NCBI RefSeq assembly: GCF_000003815.2
Contig: NC_049984.1
Span: 6,092,935 to 6,156,934, forward strand
Direction: 5' to 3'
DNA length: 64,000 nucleotides
DNA from: Branchiostoma floridae
Taxonomy: Eukaryota > Chordata > Leptocardii > Amphioxiformes > Branchiostomatidae
The translations under genes were made by a program, and so were the position numbers. Shown here one piece after another: positions 42,234-55,224 of the stretch (its first letter is position 1; the number at the start of each line of letters is the position of its first letter). A model generated the notes under the pieces. That model made no database searches. It saw nothing but the letters and a program-made list of their open reading frames with translations, and was not told the origin of the DNA.

Positions 42234-45200
42234 GTTAGTGTTTGTGTGTGCGTGTGCATACACGTATGTATAACACAAGAAGTTGAATTGCGAATGCATC
42301 CGTTTGATTTTTGTGTATGTAAATGAACGACAAGTTCAATTATGGCCTCTAGCGTCTTTCCATGGAACTGCATCAAATTCCTCTATTTTTCCTTTAACAG
42401 GACTACGTCATCACGTTCTACTTCCGGATGTGGTGGAACGACCCCCGGTTCCGGTTCACGCCGACCCAGCCCAACCAGACGGCCCAGCTGCACGTGGCTG
42501 CCCGCAGCCTAGTCTGGACGCCTGACGTCTACTTCCTGAACGAGAAGGACGCCGGGTACCGGGCCTCCAGCGCCTTCACCAGCCTGCTGTGGGTCTGGCC
42601 GAACGGAGACATCCTGTCCAGCCAGAAGTAAGGTTCCATTTGCTCCAAAAAGTAGTCACTCAAGCAGTTTCTCAAGCAGACGGTCAGACATTTCAGTCAA
42701 ACATCACTTTGATAGTCTTTCGTCTGTGACACTGAAAGATAGTGGATGCTATCTGAAACGTCTGACCGTTTCCAAAATCATATCCAGTGCTTGAGACAGG
42801 TACTAAGATATATCTACTAAGGTACTAAGATATATCTTAGTACCTGGATGTCTGACAGTCATCGACGTAAGGTTCCATTTGGTCACAGGAAAAACTCAGC
42901 CTCAATACAATAAGTAAGCTGACAGTTCTGGTAGGGGATGAAGCATGATAGCTGATGTTTTAAAATGCCTGAGTATATGAAACACTGTTATTTCGTAAAG
43001 ACGGTTTCCTTCCGTTGCACGTACAGGAAGACGTTGAAGAATTCCTGCCCGATGGATTTCCGCATGTACCCTTTCGACGCCCAGTTCTGTAAGATTCAAC
43101 TGGGACCATGTAAGTACTTCTCTCATCGTCATGTACTGGTTGCAACGTATTGTAACTGCAAATTAGTCTTTCTTCAATGTGTTCAGCTGCGCCTTTCGTA
43201 CTAGAAACAACATTCTTTCCAATTTGATAACACTCACGATTTAGCTGTTTCGAAAACGCTATATTTCTTGTATCCGTGCCCCGTGCGCCTTCAGATGGTA
43301 TGACAACGGATGACCTGGTAATCGAGTGGAAGGAGCCGGCTGTGGAAACCAACCCCGGGATAGAGCTACCGGAGTACGTCATCGATGGGTGGACATGGAC
43401 GAGCTGTGGCGGGAACTACTCCATAGGTAGGTGGGAAGTAAACTACAATAAGATGTACGGTGTGTGGAACATGTGCTACACAATTAATTGGGCCTCCTCC
43501 TAGACAGCTAAGCTTGTTGTCGTTCACCGTCTAACTTCAGAGAGCCGCTCCTTTTTCCAGGCATGCACTAGTCAGGCTAGGGTTTCCACAGTGTTTTTCG
43601 TGTGTTTTTGAGTCTCTCGTGCATCTTTCTATTCTAGTGACCGCGCTCGTCTTCAGTAAGGGGTGCGGAAATATCCTCAGAGTATAGGAATGAAGTATCT
43701 ATCGAGGTGCTTCAGATAAATCTTCTCTTTCTTCCTACAGGTGAATTCGGCTGTAACCAGGCCACTTTCAAGTTAGTACGTAGTGTCGGGTACTACATCA
43801 CACAGACATATGTGCCCAGGTAGGTTATGGACGTCTCCATACTCTCCGAATTGTAATCTTTTAAATTCAGTCTATAAGCCAGATGCTAACCCAGATTTTA
43901 TCTGACGCAATGTTGGTACATTGTATGAATCTACATCGTAATCTGTTGCATGTATGTATTGTATACATCAGTCACCAGGGCTAGCTCTTTGTTTGCTATT
44001 ATGGTAGCCATAGCTATATTTCTATACAACCAAAGAAATAAATTCAATTGAATTAAGCTCTTCATCCGCCCATTGATGTACCGACCTAGTCTCTACCAGA
44101 CTGACTACGCTGGCCATCATTTGGAGAATAATTTGCCAGGGAAGTTTTGCTACCAGAGAATTTGGTCGGCTGCGCAGCGCAGTGTTTTCCGGAGGGAAAC
44201 ACGAACATTTTAAAGTTCAAGAAGCGTGGACTGACTCCTTTGGCGAATTTCCCGATTTTTTTGCCGAATTCTACGATCCCCGCACCTCCGTAGGAAGGCC
44301 TGGTGGAGACTACTACCGACCTATCAGATTTTTAACCTAGTACCGTGTGATATCCCCTCCTGCAGCGCGCTGATCGTGGCGCTATCGTGGCTGACGTTCT
44401 GGATCAGTCCGCTCCAGGCCCCGGCCCGGGTCGCCCTGGGCATCACCACCGTCCTGACATCCACCACGCTCACCTCGGCTACAAGGAGCTCCATTCCTAG
44501 GTAAACAAGAGTTCGTAGACCTCAGGCCTGCATGAAATGTATTGGGTTTCTGTAGACCTATTGTGTATTTTTGCCTTTTTGTCTGTGGTACGTGGTTGGA
44601 AAAATGAGCTTTTTACCGTGTTGGTTGTGCACCATGCAAAAGTCTGACTCTGAAATTCCATTTTCTGAATTTGTAAGTTTGGACATGGATGAACATTACT
44701 TATTTTGGATTTCTTAAGTATGTAACCAACCACAGTACTTTGAAGTTGTTGAGACGCTACCTTTTTTTGTCTCAGATGGCCCATGCACATGTAGTTACTC
44801 TGTCACATGATATACTAATATCTTCCTATTTCAATGTACTGACCTAATGCAGCTGCTAAGTCTCCTTGGTTTGTGTTCTTCCAATGATATTCATTAAAGA
44901 TTTATTTCTGGGGTGTTATTCACTTGACATCGGAATGTTACTCGCATAATTTGACCAATGATACTTTTATCTGTAGTTCCATAGACATTAGACAATATGA
45001 ATAGTGGTAGCCCCCATGCAGCAGCAACAGTTAGTCCCCAGGGTGGTATGATATTTTCATTCAATCCATCCAACCCAAACCTAAATCTCCTGTAGTATCT
45101 AAGCCAAATTTAACAGCACAATTTACTATGAAAAATGTCCTTGTCAATCCCATTTATAGATGGCAAGCTGCTGGCAATGGAAGCTTTGAAAAGTTCAGAA

Positions 45201-48200
45201 GCTGTTGTAGTCAGAGCAAACACCCAGCAAACATCCCCGCAAACCAATGAGCAGTTGCTTAGAAGGGGAATTTCATCATATATTTGCTGCGACAAAATGC
45301 AACAAACGATACTGAATTCAAAACAGAACAAAGCTAAGCCTCCACCACTTAACCCTGCCTGTACCATAGATTAAGCAGGCCCAAAAACCAAGCGAATATG
45401 ACTAGCCCAAAACAACAAATTACCTGTATACAGTATGGAAATGGCATTACCAAAGAAACAAAAAGAAACACAGGACAAACTAGAGTTCGGCGACCTCATA
45501 CCTCCATGAAAATTTAGAGCTTTCGTAAATTTCATGCAATTGACTAGCACATTAACATAATTTATGCATGGTATTGTTCATCATTGACTAACGTACACAT
45601 GTCACAATTATAAAATTCCCATTATTAATCATAAAGCGTTTTTGCAATTTTTACATGAATTATGCAAATAAGTTCCTCATTACCATATTTGGTATCTGCT
45701 TATATTCCACCTATCATAGTTAACATGTGTTACATTTATTGAAGTCCAGTTATTGAAAACAATGGAATTATACATTTTCCTCATTAATCATGCAAATTAA
45801 GTCCTCATTTGCATAAAATGTATATCATTATGAACATATTTGCCTAAGGTACCCGCATGCCTAGTATGATGCCAATCAATCAATCCTTTCTGCAGTTATC
45901 CTCTTTAGAATGTCTTGACAAAAACGCCCCTGCAGTTCCGCAATTAAATGTTAGGGGGCTGAAACCTGCCCCACTTTGTCATGACACTGAAATCTATCTA
46001 CCAGCCAAATGTCAAGACCATATCACATCCAGGACAAGAGATACATTGAAAAAACTGCCATGATATAATATCCTCATTAATTATGCAAATGTACTCCTAT
46101 TTTGCATAATTAGTATTTAATCTTGTACAAAATTGTCTAAGGTACCTACATACCAAAAATGATGAAAATCCGTTGTTCCCTTCTTGAGTTATCCTCGTCA
46201 GAAGTTTTTGACAAAAATGCCCCTGCTATTCCCAAACTAGACGCTAGGGGGTCCAAACTTACGTAATTTTTTCCTGAGCACAAGAGCTATCTAATGCTTA
46301 AAAATCTTGACCATAGCATGTTCAGAACACCGAGATAGCAAAACCGGAAGTTGCGCTGCAGTACCAAGGCCACACACCAGGAGGCCCAAAATTGACCTTG
46401 ACCTTCGTCTTCCCAACCCCTACCTACATACCAAATATCATCGTAGTCCATCAAGAGGTTCTCAAGTTATGATGACCACAAATATGCGGACACACAGACA
46501 CACACACAGACACACAGACACACAGACACACACACACACAGACAGACACACCAAAAACTATACCTCCATTTTTTCATGGAGGTAATCATACACATACCTT
46601 TCTCTTATGCCCACACTCTATACAGTTCTCCTCCACATTAGAAAATTGCATCTTCTTCTGTTTAAGTTCAAGTTCAACCATGATTGCCAACAGGGTAAAG
46701 GAACTTGTACCGGAACTTAAAACTCAGTACTATACAGCTCTAGAAACACCACAAAGAGTAATAAGCAAACTCCAATTATACCTGACCAACAGATATATAA
46801 TCTGGCACACTCCCGTCATCTGGCAAACTGTCAGTGCCACTAAGTAACCTGATACATTGAAGGTGGCCCAGGCCAGATGATGGTTCTACACCCAACCATA
46901 ATCTGTTTTTAAAACCAAGCAGATATTGGGAGGATGCCCCAACCACACTAAAACAGGGTCAACCTATACAGTATCAAGTTCAAGCACTAGGAGGCCCAAA
47001 ATCAAACCTGACCACCAGGACACCACAAACAACTCACGTACCAAATGGCAACACAATGGCACCTTGCGTTCCGGAGATACAGCGCACGCCCCGTACCCGC
47101 ACAAAAGGTAACCTAAAATGTCAAGTTCAAGCACCAAGGGCGCCAAAATCAAAATTGAGCATTATTCAGCCACCGCCGACACATGTGCCAAATATCATCG
47201 CGCCAGCACCAGCCGTTCAGAAGATATAACTCCGGAAACACCCCTCCCGGACACAAAATTCGACCTGCCGGGTCAAGTTCAAACGCGACAAGGCCCAAAG
47301 TCAATCCTAGGCAACAGGCAACAACCCCCCACCCATGCACCAAAAATCGTCACAATCGCGCGTATCGTTCCGGACACACAGCGCCAAAAGTGCCCCCAAA
47401 ACACCAAAAATGCCACCTTCAATGTCAAGGTCAAGCGCCAGGAGGCCCAAAATCACACCTGAGTGTCAAGCTACCACCCCCAACCCACGTACCAAAAATC
47501 GTCGTGCTCGCACCATCCGTTCACGAGATACAGCGCCCTACATCCCCGGCTACCGAAAAGTTTCCACCAGCATCAAAACCATACCTGCATACATGCAGGT
47601 AATAAAAGACTGGACTGGGTCGTGGTACTTGTAGTATGGCCCTTGCAACTCCACATTGCCTGTAAATAATTGGACTCCAAATTGTAACTATTCAACATCA
47701 GATATATGCGTTTTTGTGTATAATGGCAACTGATGGATATCATATAGAGAGGCAGAAGGATAGACAGCTAAATAAACATAAGATAGATACGTAGATGGAC
47801 AGATAGATAGATAGACAGATATAATGTTACATGGTGTTGAATGGATTTACACATTTGTTCGCGAAGCCTAGCTAGCCGAGAGAGAGATGTATGCCGAGGT
47901 CTACATAACCTCCTTGTTTCTAAGTTGAGACGTATTATATCTGGCTCCAGAAGCTGAATTACCTTTAGATCTGCGTGTCTGCCAATCCTACCATTGAACA
48001 TCCGATATTTCCCTACCCCAGGTTCTCCTACATCCGGGCCATCGACATCTGGATGCTGGTGTGCACCATCTACGTGTTCACGGCGCTGGTGGAGTTCGCG
48101 GCTGCGCACCACTTCTCCCGCAGGAAACAGGAGAGCCAGATCTCCAACCAGATGTACAAGAACAAGGATGTAAGTCAAACTTGTTTCAAACAAATAGTCA

Positions 48201-49440
48201 TAGTTGCTTCCAAATCTTTGTCATATTTTGTCCGTCCGTTACTTCCTCACTCATAACGTCAATTTGAAAAGCAACCTGAAAGCTGGTTTGAGCGTATCTT
48301 GAATGCACAAAGGTTAAAAAGGTGAAATGTTATATTCTGTACCGTTTTGTAGTTATTTTTTGATTGATTGATTGCTTGATTGCTTGATAGTTGTTTCGAA
48401 GTTTTGTCAATCACATTTTGTCCATTCTCACCATGCTCGTGAGTTCAATGAAAAGTGGCCTGCAGTCTGATTTGAGTTAATGATGAATAAACAAAGGTAA
48501 ACAAATCTTTAGAAACTTTGTTCAATGATTGTACATTCTATATTATTGTCTGTAATCTTCTAATCTAACAATGGATTTGTCAAATTTTTATCAGCGCCGA
48601 CGGAAGAAATGGGTATGTCAAGCTGTACTTACCTACTCATTTCACCCACCTAGCCAGCGGACTAACTGTGCACCGAGCACTGGCATCCTTAACATAACCT
48701 TTAACAACACTTGCACACAACTCAATGTGAAATCACAATGTCAATGTCGTCTTATTTTACTGATGCATGAATGAATGGTTTTATTCCAAAAACTGTCGTG
48801 ACAGCGGCGGTCACCGTTACCCACCACATAGTAAATGTACGATCTGCATGAGTGGAAACGAGAAGTCATTCGTTTTGAAGATCTGCAGTTGTCAACACAT
48901 TTTTGACTGTACGATGAAGTCATTGTTAATTCACTGCCTGTGCTATTGCAGTTCACACCAATCGTCACCTAGTGCTTCATGTGTACTGTGTTATTATCAA
49001 TTCACATAAAGATTGGTTAAGATCTGTCTTCCTAATAGATTCTACTAACACCTCACTCATGCACTCGCTCACTCTGTCAAACTTGCTGAATCTTCCCAAG
49101 AATTACCATCCAACACCTAAGAACTTTCAAACTAAAGAAGTAATTTGTTTATCCCCTTCCCTTGCAGGCCTTCCAGACCAACGGTATCCTGAAGGTCCAC
49201 CCCTTCCAGAATGAGAAAGATGTCGTCACCGACGGAAAAGACAAGAAGAAGGAGAATCAAGATGTGGAGGAGGACTTTGATGAGGATGTTGCCCAGGCCA
49301 TGGCGGAGAGTGACGAGCGTGGTCAGATGATTGCCGCCAAGATAGACCTGATGTCCAAGATCTTCTTTCCTGCAACCTTTATACTATTCAACATTATCTA
49401 CTGGGCCGTGTACATGGGTAGTTATGAAGGAAAAGTGTAA
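40382..49440 (+). CDS. Cys-loop ligand-gated anion channel subunit (receptor 2), 486 aa
   Basis: Complete plasma-membrane pentameric channel subunit, glycine/GluCl-like. Coding exons: 40382-40448, 40959-41097, 41482-41591, 42017-42084, 42401-42627, 43027-43109, 43295-43426, 43741-43819, 44366-44500, 48022-48169 and 49168-49440; all phases agree and sum to 487 codons. Order: signal peptide in CACCATGG context, a Thr/Ser/Ala-rich segment, helix with YDMRIRPND, strand [10 protein letters not shown] retaining the agonist-binding Arg, [12 protein letters not shown]-x13-C Cys-loop, loop C with a second Cys pair ([13 protein letters not shown]) as in vertebrate glycine receptors, M1, PAR anion motif, M2 (2' Ala, 9' Leu), M3, an acidic/Lys-rich cytoplasmic loop and M4. 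Likely ligand glycine or another amino acid, inferred from loop C and the Arg. Confidence 0.95.
42196..42260. repeat. (GT)n microsatellite
   Basis: Interrupted GT/GC dinucleotides within a receptor 2 intron. Confidence 0.9.
42700..42870. repeat. Dispersed repeat family D, copy 2
   Basis: CTGAAACGTCTGACCGTTTCCAAAATCATATCCAGT, preceded by GATAGTGGATGCTAT and followed by a TACTAAGATATATC inverted repeat. Matches 26530-26650. Lies in the receptor 2 intron before the Cys-loop exon. Confidence 0.6.
43295..43819 (+). CDS. Receptor 2 exons 7-8: loop C and start of M1
   Basis: Exons 43295-43426 and 43741-43819 meet in phase 1 inside loop C (NYSI|GEF). The pair of cysteines flanking the tip matches the second disulfide that distinguishes glycine receptors and GluCl channels from GABA-A subunits. 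This intron is the positional equivalent of the site that carries the extra Cys-rich exon in receptor 1. Confidence 0.92.
44366..48169 (+). CDS. Receptor 2 exons 9-10: M1 end to M3
   Basis: Exon 44366-44500 encodes the rest of M1, [11 protein letters not shown] and M2 ([15 protein letters not shown]). Exon 48022-48169 begins [10 protein letters not shown] and carries M3 plus the first part of the cytoplasmic loop. The 3.5-kb intron between them splits the M2-M3 linker and is filled with repeats. M2 has Ser at 11' and Leu at 14' where vertebrate glycine receptors have Met and Gln. Confidence 0.93.
45500..46583. mobile_element. Repeat element bounded by ACCTCCATGAAAA motifs
   Basis: The left boundary ACCTCCATGAAAAT and the right hairpin ACCTCCATTTTTTCATGGAGGT are related. 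Inside are two diverged tandem units (about 45787 and 46070) each containing TCCTCATTAAT.ATGCAAAT, AAGGTACC(C/T)..AT.CC, TTGACAAAAA(C/T)GCCCCTGC and GCTAGGGGG or TTAGGGGG. A (GACA)n tail follows near 46490-46552. It is a composite non-coding mobile repeat of undetermined class in the receptor 2 M2-M3 intron. Confidence 0.6.
46960..47560. repeat. Diverged tandem array, unit about 148 bp
   Basis: Four units, starting near 46975, 47120, 47270 and 47425, each read CAAGTTCAAGC-C-AGGAGGCCCAAAATCA...ACCC.CGTACCAAA.ATCGTC..CGC....CGTTC.G.AGATACAGCGCC. A fifth, related segment occurs at 46370-46460 inside the neighbouring element. The plus-strand frames rich in RRPK, TKN and PPP are products of this array, not genes. 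Confidence 0.8.
47783..47822. repeat. Interrupted (GATA)n
   Basis: AGATAGATACGTAGATGG followed by tandem GATA units, about 200 bp before the receptor 2 exon at 48022. Confidence 0.8.
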
Positions 49441-51005
49441 ACTTAAAAAAACGTTTACAATCCTTAATCATGAGCCTATTGAAATAATGTAAATACAAAT
49501 GTACTGTACTTTAAACGTTCATACCATGGTCAAGACCATGGCTTGCTGAACAAAACTATGTACAAAGCCTGTTGACTAGCACTGCACTGCACAAGTTTTA
49601 TCACTATAATGTACCATGGTACTATATTCTTGTAATTGTTCGTGTAAGATACTAAGTACAGAAAGCGAGTTAGGGGAGGGATCAGTTAGTCATCAAATGT
49701 TCATGACAAGATAAAAAAAACATGCCGATGGCTCCAACACAGCAATAGAATTATAGGGTTTCAGTGGTAAGATATGACGCGATTTTGCTATTTTCCCAAA
49801 ACTAGTGAGGTATAAATCCCCACATTGTTATCGTTTCATGAGTTCAGTGATAGGTCGGAAATCAATCCTGTTGTATATAGCTGTATCGTCACAGCATGTC
49901 TGTACAGTCATGAAATGTCTATCGTAGCTCATGAGATTCAAATGGTCACAGTAGATAGCTGGACACTAGAGACAGAATTCTTAACAATTTTGTCAATTGG
50001 AAATTCATCCAAGGGACCATAAAAAAGAGGCCACGATAGCCAGGTGATCCTTGTGAAGAGTCGGTCGCTAGTACACTGTTTGTATGTGTTTCGAATCGTG
50101 ATTGTCCCGTGAATTTATGCTCACTACACTTATTATCATCTCACGTGTGTAATAGATGAGGCGAAGATCTGCCCGGCACATGTAGAATGGATATTCTATT
50201 TTGCCAAAGCAAAGTTACTCCGACATGGACAGATAACCTGGTCCGTTCGTTTTGAAGATACTGTACTCTATAACATTTAAGTACTGAACATGATACTAGT
50301 ATGCTGTCATGTTGTACCTTGAACCCGTAGCACCCTTAGTTTCCAGAACGGTGACATGTTATTTTATTCAAATGCTTCATATGATCTGATAATATGGATT
50401 TAATTCAGAAACAATGATACAAAGCATTTGACGACAAAAAAACGCTTACTATGTTAGAACGAATTTGACTGTTTGATATCAAGATTCGTAAATCATCGGC
50501 GAAGATTCAAGTACGTCTTACCTATGCATGTATCTAAATGTATACGTGTCTATGGATGACTGATTCTTAAATTGCTACAGGGCTTGGAACGGCAAAAATG
50601 TAATAAAGTTGAGTAACAATCACTATCAAAAGTATCGACTGGTGTGATTTATTATAATACTTTAAGATGTCACAGAGGTGTGCAGCAAGCTTCTTTATCT
50701 TTACCAGTGAGAAAAGTGCAGTTGTGCCTCTTGGTTTACTTAGCTTATACCACAGCCTGTTGACTGGTTTCAATGCTATTGCACTGCTGCTATTATACGT
50801 TACAATACAAAATTTGCTTTGATAAAAGCAACGCGAGTTTTGACATTCCATTGCACCGTCGATTTAAGCAGCTCTCAGAACTAGAAATAAGTACTAGAAT
50901 GTACTGTGGGTGTCATTCAGTATTGCAAGTAATTGAATTATGTGAATGAACACCTGTAGTAACTGCTGCTAGCCATACAGGTGGTGTTACCGGTTATCTT
51001 ATTGT
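49441..51005. other. Convergent 3' regions of receptor 2 (+) and SIAE (-)
   Basis: No exon is recognised. A plus-strand AATAAA at 50602-50607 and a minus-strand AATAAA at 50648-50653 are only about 40 bp apart. The two genes' 3' ends would abut or overlap if both are used. The rest is featureless AT-rich sequence. Confidence 0.45.
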
Positions 51006-54000
51006 TCAGGAAACTTTCCCCTTGAATGGCGGCGCCGGCAGCTGGGTCTCCTGGCAGTAGATCGCGCACTGTTTGAATAGACAGGGAGTCGGCGCCCACT
51101 CATATCGCCAGGACGTCACGTGCTTGGCACACGTGGAGGTAGAGACGGTGACCGTGCTCTCAGTGTGACCAATAATCTTTGCTGGCATCCACGTGGAGGA
51201 AGTCGGTTCACAGCTATTCTCCTGACTGGAGCAACAAATCTGAACAGAAACATATGTTTCCGGCCAAACACTTCATTTTTGCACAATGATAGCTTAAAAC
51301 ATACCTCTTAAATAGTATTGGTAACATTATTCTTTGATGTTTATGACATACATAACGCAGGCTCCGAGGGGCAAATGGATCAGCGACGGCCGGCAATCAG
51401 CGACCCAGTACAAAAAGAAATGGCCAGCAAAAGTATATTATGAGCCGAAAAAAGAGGCTAATTAGTCCTACCGCTTACCTCAAATCCATCGGGATTTCTA
51501 ACTTCCAGCCTGAGCGTACCGCCCATAGTCATGTTGTAGAGCACGTCCATGGTGTTCGCTGATGAGCTGACCTTCACGGCAGTAGGCAGCGGGCCCTGGA
51601 AGACGACATCCTCCCCGTACGCCACGGCACGGGCCCCCAGCAGCAGGCGACTCCCCACGTCCTGCTTGTCCCGGGGATGGACACTTCGGTTTGTGAAAAC
51701 AGAAGCATGTGACTCGGGACATCATGCGATCGCAAACGTAGGGTATCTTATGAGAACTGTGAATGTGTCCTGCAAACTTCGGCAGTCAGGTTTTGATTAA
51801 TTTGGAATAATAAAACAGTTTTCCGTCGTTACAAATAAGCCAGAAGTTGAATTATATCATATTTCTGTACCCATATCACCCTAGTGAAAGTATAGTTGCG
51901 TTTGTTCTGCTGTACCTGAATTTATCACAGCGGTGCAACGTTGTACAAAAATGTCTTCTTTATTATCATATCATGTTGTTTCCCAAAGCAACAAAAGTTC
52001 CGTACCCAGCTGCATGTGACCTTTCTAGATCCATGGCCACAGCCATGAAGACGCGGGGCATGTCGGGATTGGGTGCAGAACCATAACCGTTGGTCTGGCT
52101 CCAGCGCAGTTCGGGAAAGTCCTCTGTGGAACTGACTGACAGCTGTGGAGGAAATAGAACCTCAGAAACTGATGATGTCTAAGCGTCAGCTTATACCGAC
52201 TATAACGTTATAGATAAACATACAGATGCAGATGCAGATGCCGAGTCTCACCTGAACGAATCCAAAAGGAAAGACCGACTCAGTCTGTCTGCCGGACCCC
52301 AGATGGAACCCAGATCTCCACGTGCTGATCATGTTAGTAAACAAGCAGCCGTAAACATCGGTCTCGTTATACACAGCATTTGCCTCACCTACAAATGCAG
52401 ACGGTACATGATATAATGTCAGATTTGAACAGTGCCGTATGAAGAGCAATGAACTGGCAAATGTATACGGCATGATACATGTACATTCCATTTTGTGTGC
52501 CTTTCCTATTCCAGCTTGTATTCGCTTCTCTTATCGCTTTTTCCGCAGAATATTAAGCAAGAAATGGATGGATATTAAGCAAGCAGACGATGTTACAAAT
52601 GTACTTCATAAGCTGTTATTATGTACATACCCATGTAATAACATAAGAATTTGCTATAAGACTACAAAATCATCAGTTGAGTGGCATTCTTAAGTAGATA
52701 ATATAGTAATTTGATAATTGAAACGAAAGGTGATAATATTGATGGCGAATAAAACTCCATTACTTTGAATATTTCCTCATAACGACGCCAAACACGACTT
52801 ACCTTGATACCAGATGACTCCCTTCAGAGTCATGTTGAGAATAGGGTGAATCATGGCGTTCCAGAGAGCAGAGTTGTGCAGCCGCGGGTGGTTTGTTATG
52901 TCTATGACGTCAGCTTCCCAGCTGTCCTCACCAATTCCAAGATGGCTGGCCGGTGGTTTGTTGATAGCTTTGTCCACTCTGAAAGGGGAACAGGAATATT
53001 AGCCAGGTTATCTTACTGTGTAGCGAGTCTGAGACCCATGTGCCGCCTACATTGATAGCTTGCCCCTGTTATTATTTTTTTTTTTGGGGGGGGGGGGGAT
53101 CCAGAAACATCTCACGGCTGCCATAAGAAACATTGGCTGTCGGCGGGAATAGGCAAGTAAAATACCCCCGTATGCCGATATGGCATCAAAGTTGAGGATA
53201 TCTGTCAATACTCCAAACAGGTATAAAGATCACAGTTGAAAAAAGAAGTTTGCATTTTTTACGTTAAGTTTTAAAAAGTCTCTACAGCTTTAGAACAAAG
53301 ACAGCAAACCATGACAAAAATTTGTTTTGTAAAATTAACCTGGTAGTTAAAATGTTTATATCAATAGTTTTTGCTTCAAATTCTCAGCGCACTTTTAGTT
53401 ACCTGTTTATGTCAGACGTGATATTACAGGTCTTTATGACCTCCGGAGGGGACCAGGCTTCGACGCAAGTCCCTCCGTACGCCGACACGACCAGCCCGAT
53501 GGGCACGGTGATGTTGTCGTACAGGTCCCGCCCGAAGAACCAGCACACCGCCGAGAAGTAGCCCCGGTTGAAGGTGGCGTTGGACGGACCCGATATGCTT
53601 TCTGGGACGGACGGTGTTTTGTTAAGTTTATTCTGAACCCTCGTATTAGCTTTAGCTAACTATTTTGGAAGTCACGGCTACTATATTACAACATAACGTC
53701 AGGATAACAGAAAAAAAACCCAGAACATTTAGAAATGTACGTATAGAACAGTTCCAATCTTAGAAATTCTTACACATTTAAGTGCATTGGGTTCTTTGCT
53801 CTCTGTGAATCTTTTTTAAAAGTATATGTACTCTTTTTATTATTGACTCTAAGAATTGATGTCTTTTTGTGACTCGTTGGGTTGCTGAAATAGTAAGTAG
53901 AATTTGGCCAAACCAGCCAAATGATTTGCCAGGATCTACAAATGTAGCCGACACAATCAGGCATATGTATAACCGACTCATTCAAATTATTCAGTTTATC

Positions 54001-55134
54001 TGACCAACTTTTACTATTTTTCCAGCAACCCATGGAGTCTGGTAGAGACTGCTGCAGACGCACCAGGACTTGCCACGGCCCACGGCTGCAGGATGGACTG
54101 TAAGTCGTACAGCGGGGAGTCAGACCTCACCAGGTCAGCCGTGAACAGCCGGATGTGGGGATAGTCAGCAGCGCGGGCGATCTCAGCACTGGCGTTGGTA
54201 GTCTGGGATGGCAGAGATACAGGTCGACAAATCAGGTGCACTATCTAAAACGTACACGTCTAACACCATGTGTAGCGTTCGTAGTCAAGTGGTTAGCCAT
54301 CCTGATTCTGGACCAGAAGTGTGGGTGCTCAAATCCCGGATGTGTCGCTCGACAGACGCGGACGCTACTGTAAAGAGCTGCAGTCCCCAGGACTAGGCAC
54401 TAAGACGTGGCGTACTGTTCAGTTACTGCCAAGAACAGCTAGAGGAATTCAATACGGTACCCTAAGTAATGTACATATCGTCTGTTTGATCCGTCGCGAC
54501 CAGTGTAAGATAAACTGTCTGTGAGATAAACTGATTAAAGATCACTTTCACTTCAGTTTTTATACCCGACTTAAGGTATGGTTTCAAATTCGTCCCATAT
54601 CAACCACTTTCTTTTGTTAAAACGAACTTATAACCCATTCTTATCTATATTGTTTTTATGCGTAATACCACAAAAAGAAGAGGTTCTTACATATTTCATA
54701 GTAAAAACCATGTTGCTCTGTCCGCTGCACAGCCACACGTCCCCGAATAGCACGTCCTTCAGCACCAAGGACAGTCTCTGCCCCGCAGCAGTCTGCACGG
54801 CCTCCACGGTGTGCGGTCCCCCCGCCGGCATGGCGTCTAGAGTCACCTTCCACACTCCCTTACCCGCAGGACCTGCACGTTAGACACACAAGCGGCATGT
54901 GTGGGGAGATTGAAATCAGATTTAAAGGTTGCTGTTGTGGGATCTGAACTATATAAAAACGGAGGTATCACAGAAATCCGAAAGGTGGTCCATTATCAAA
55001 CTTGTTTTGCCAACACCTACAAGGTTTGTATCCACGTAACAAATACGGATATCATATGAATCCATTGACACCTTCTTGAGTCATAAACGAATCACGTACA
55101 CAAACACACACACGCACACGCACATACACACATA

Positions 55135-55224
<90 letters not shown>

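Noticed and set aside
46926-47669. Overlapping plus-strand frames rich in RRPK, TKN and PP
   Set aside because: All fall in the 148-bp tandem array in a receptor 2 intron, and their similarity to each other follows from the repeat.
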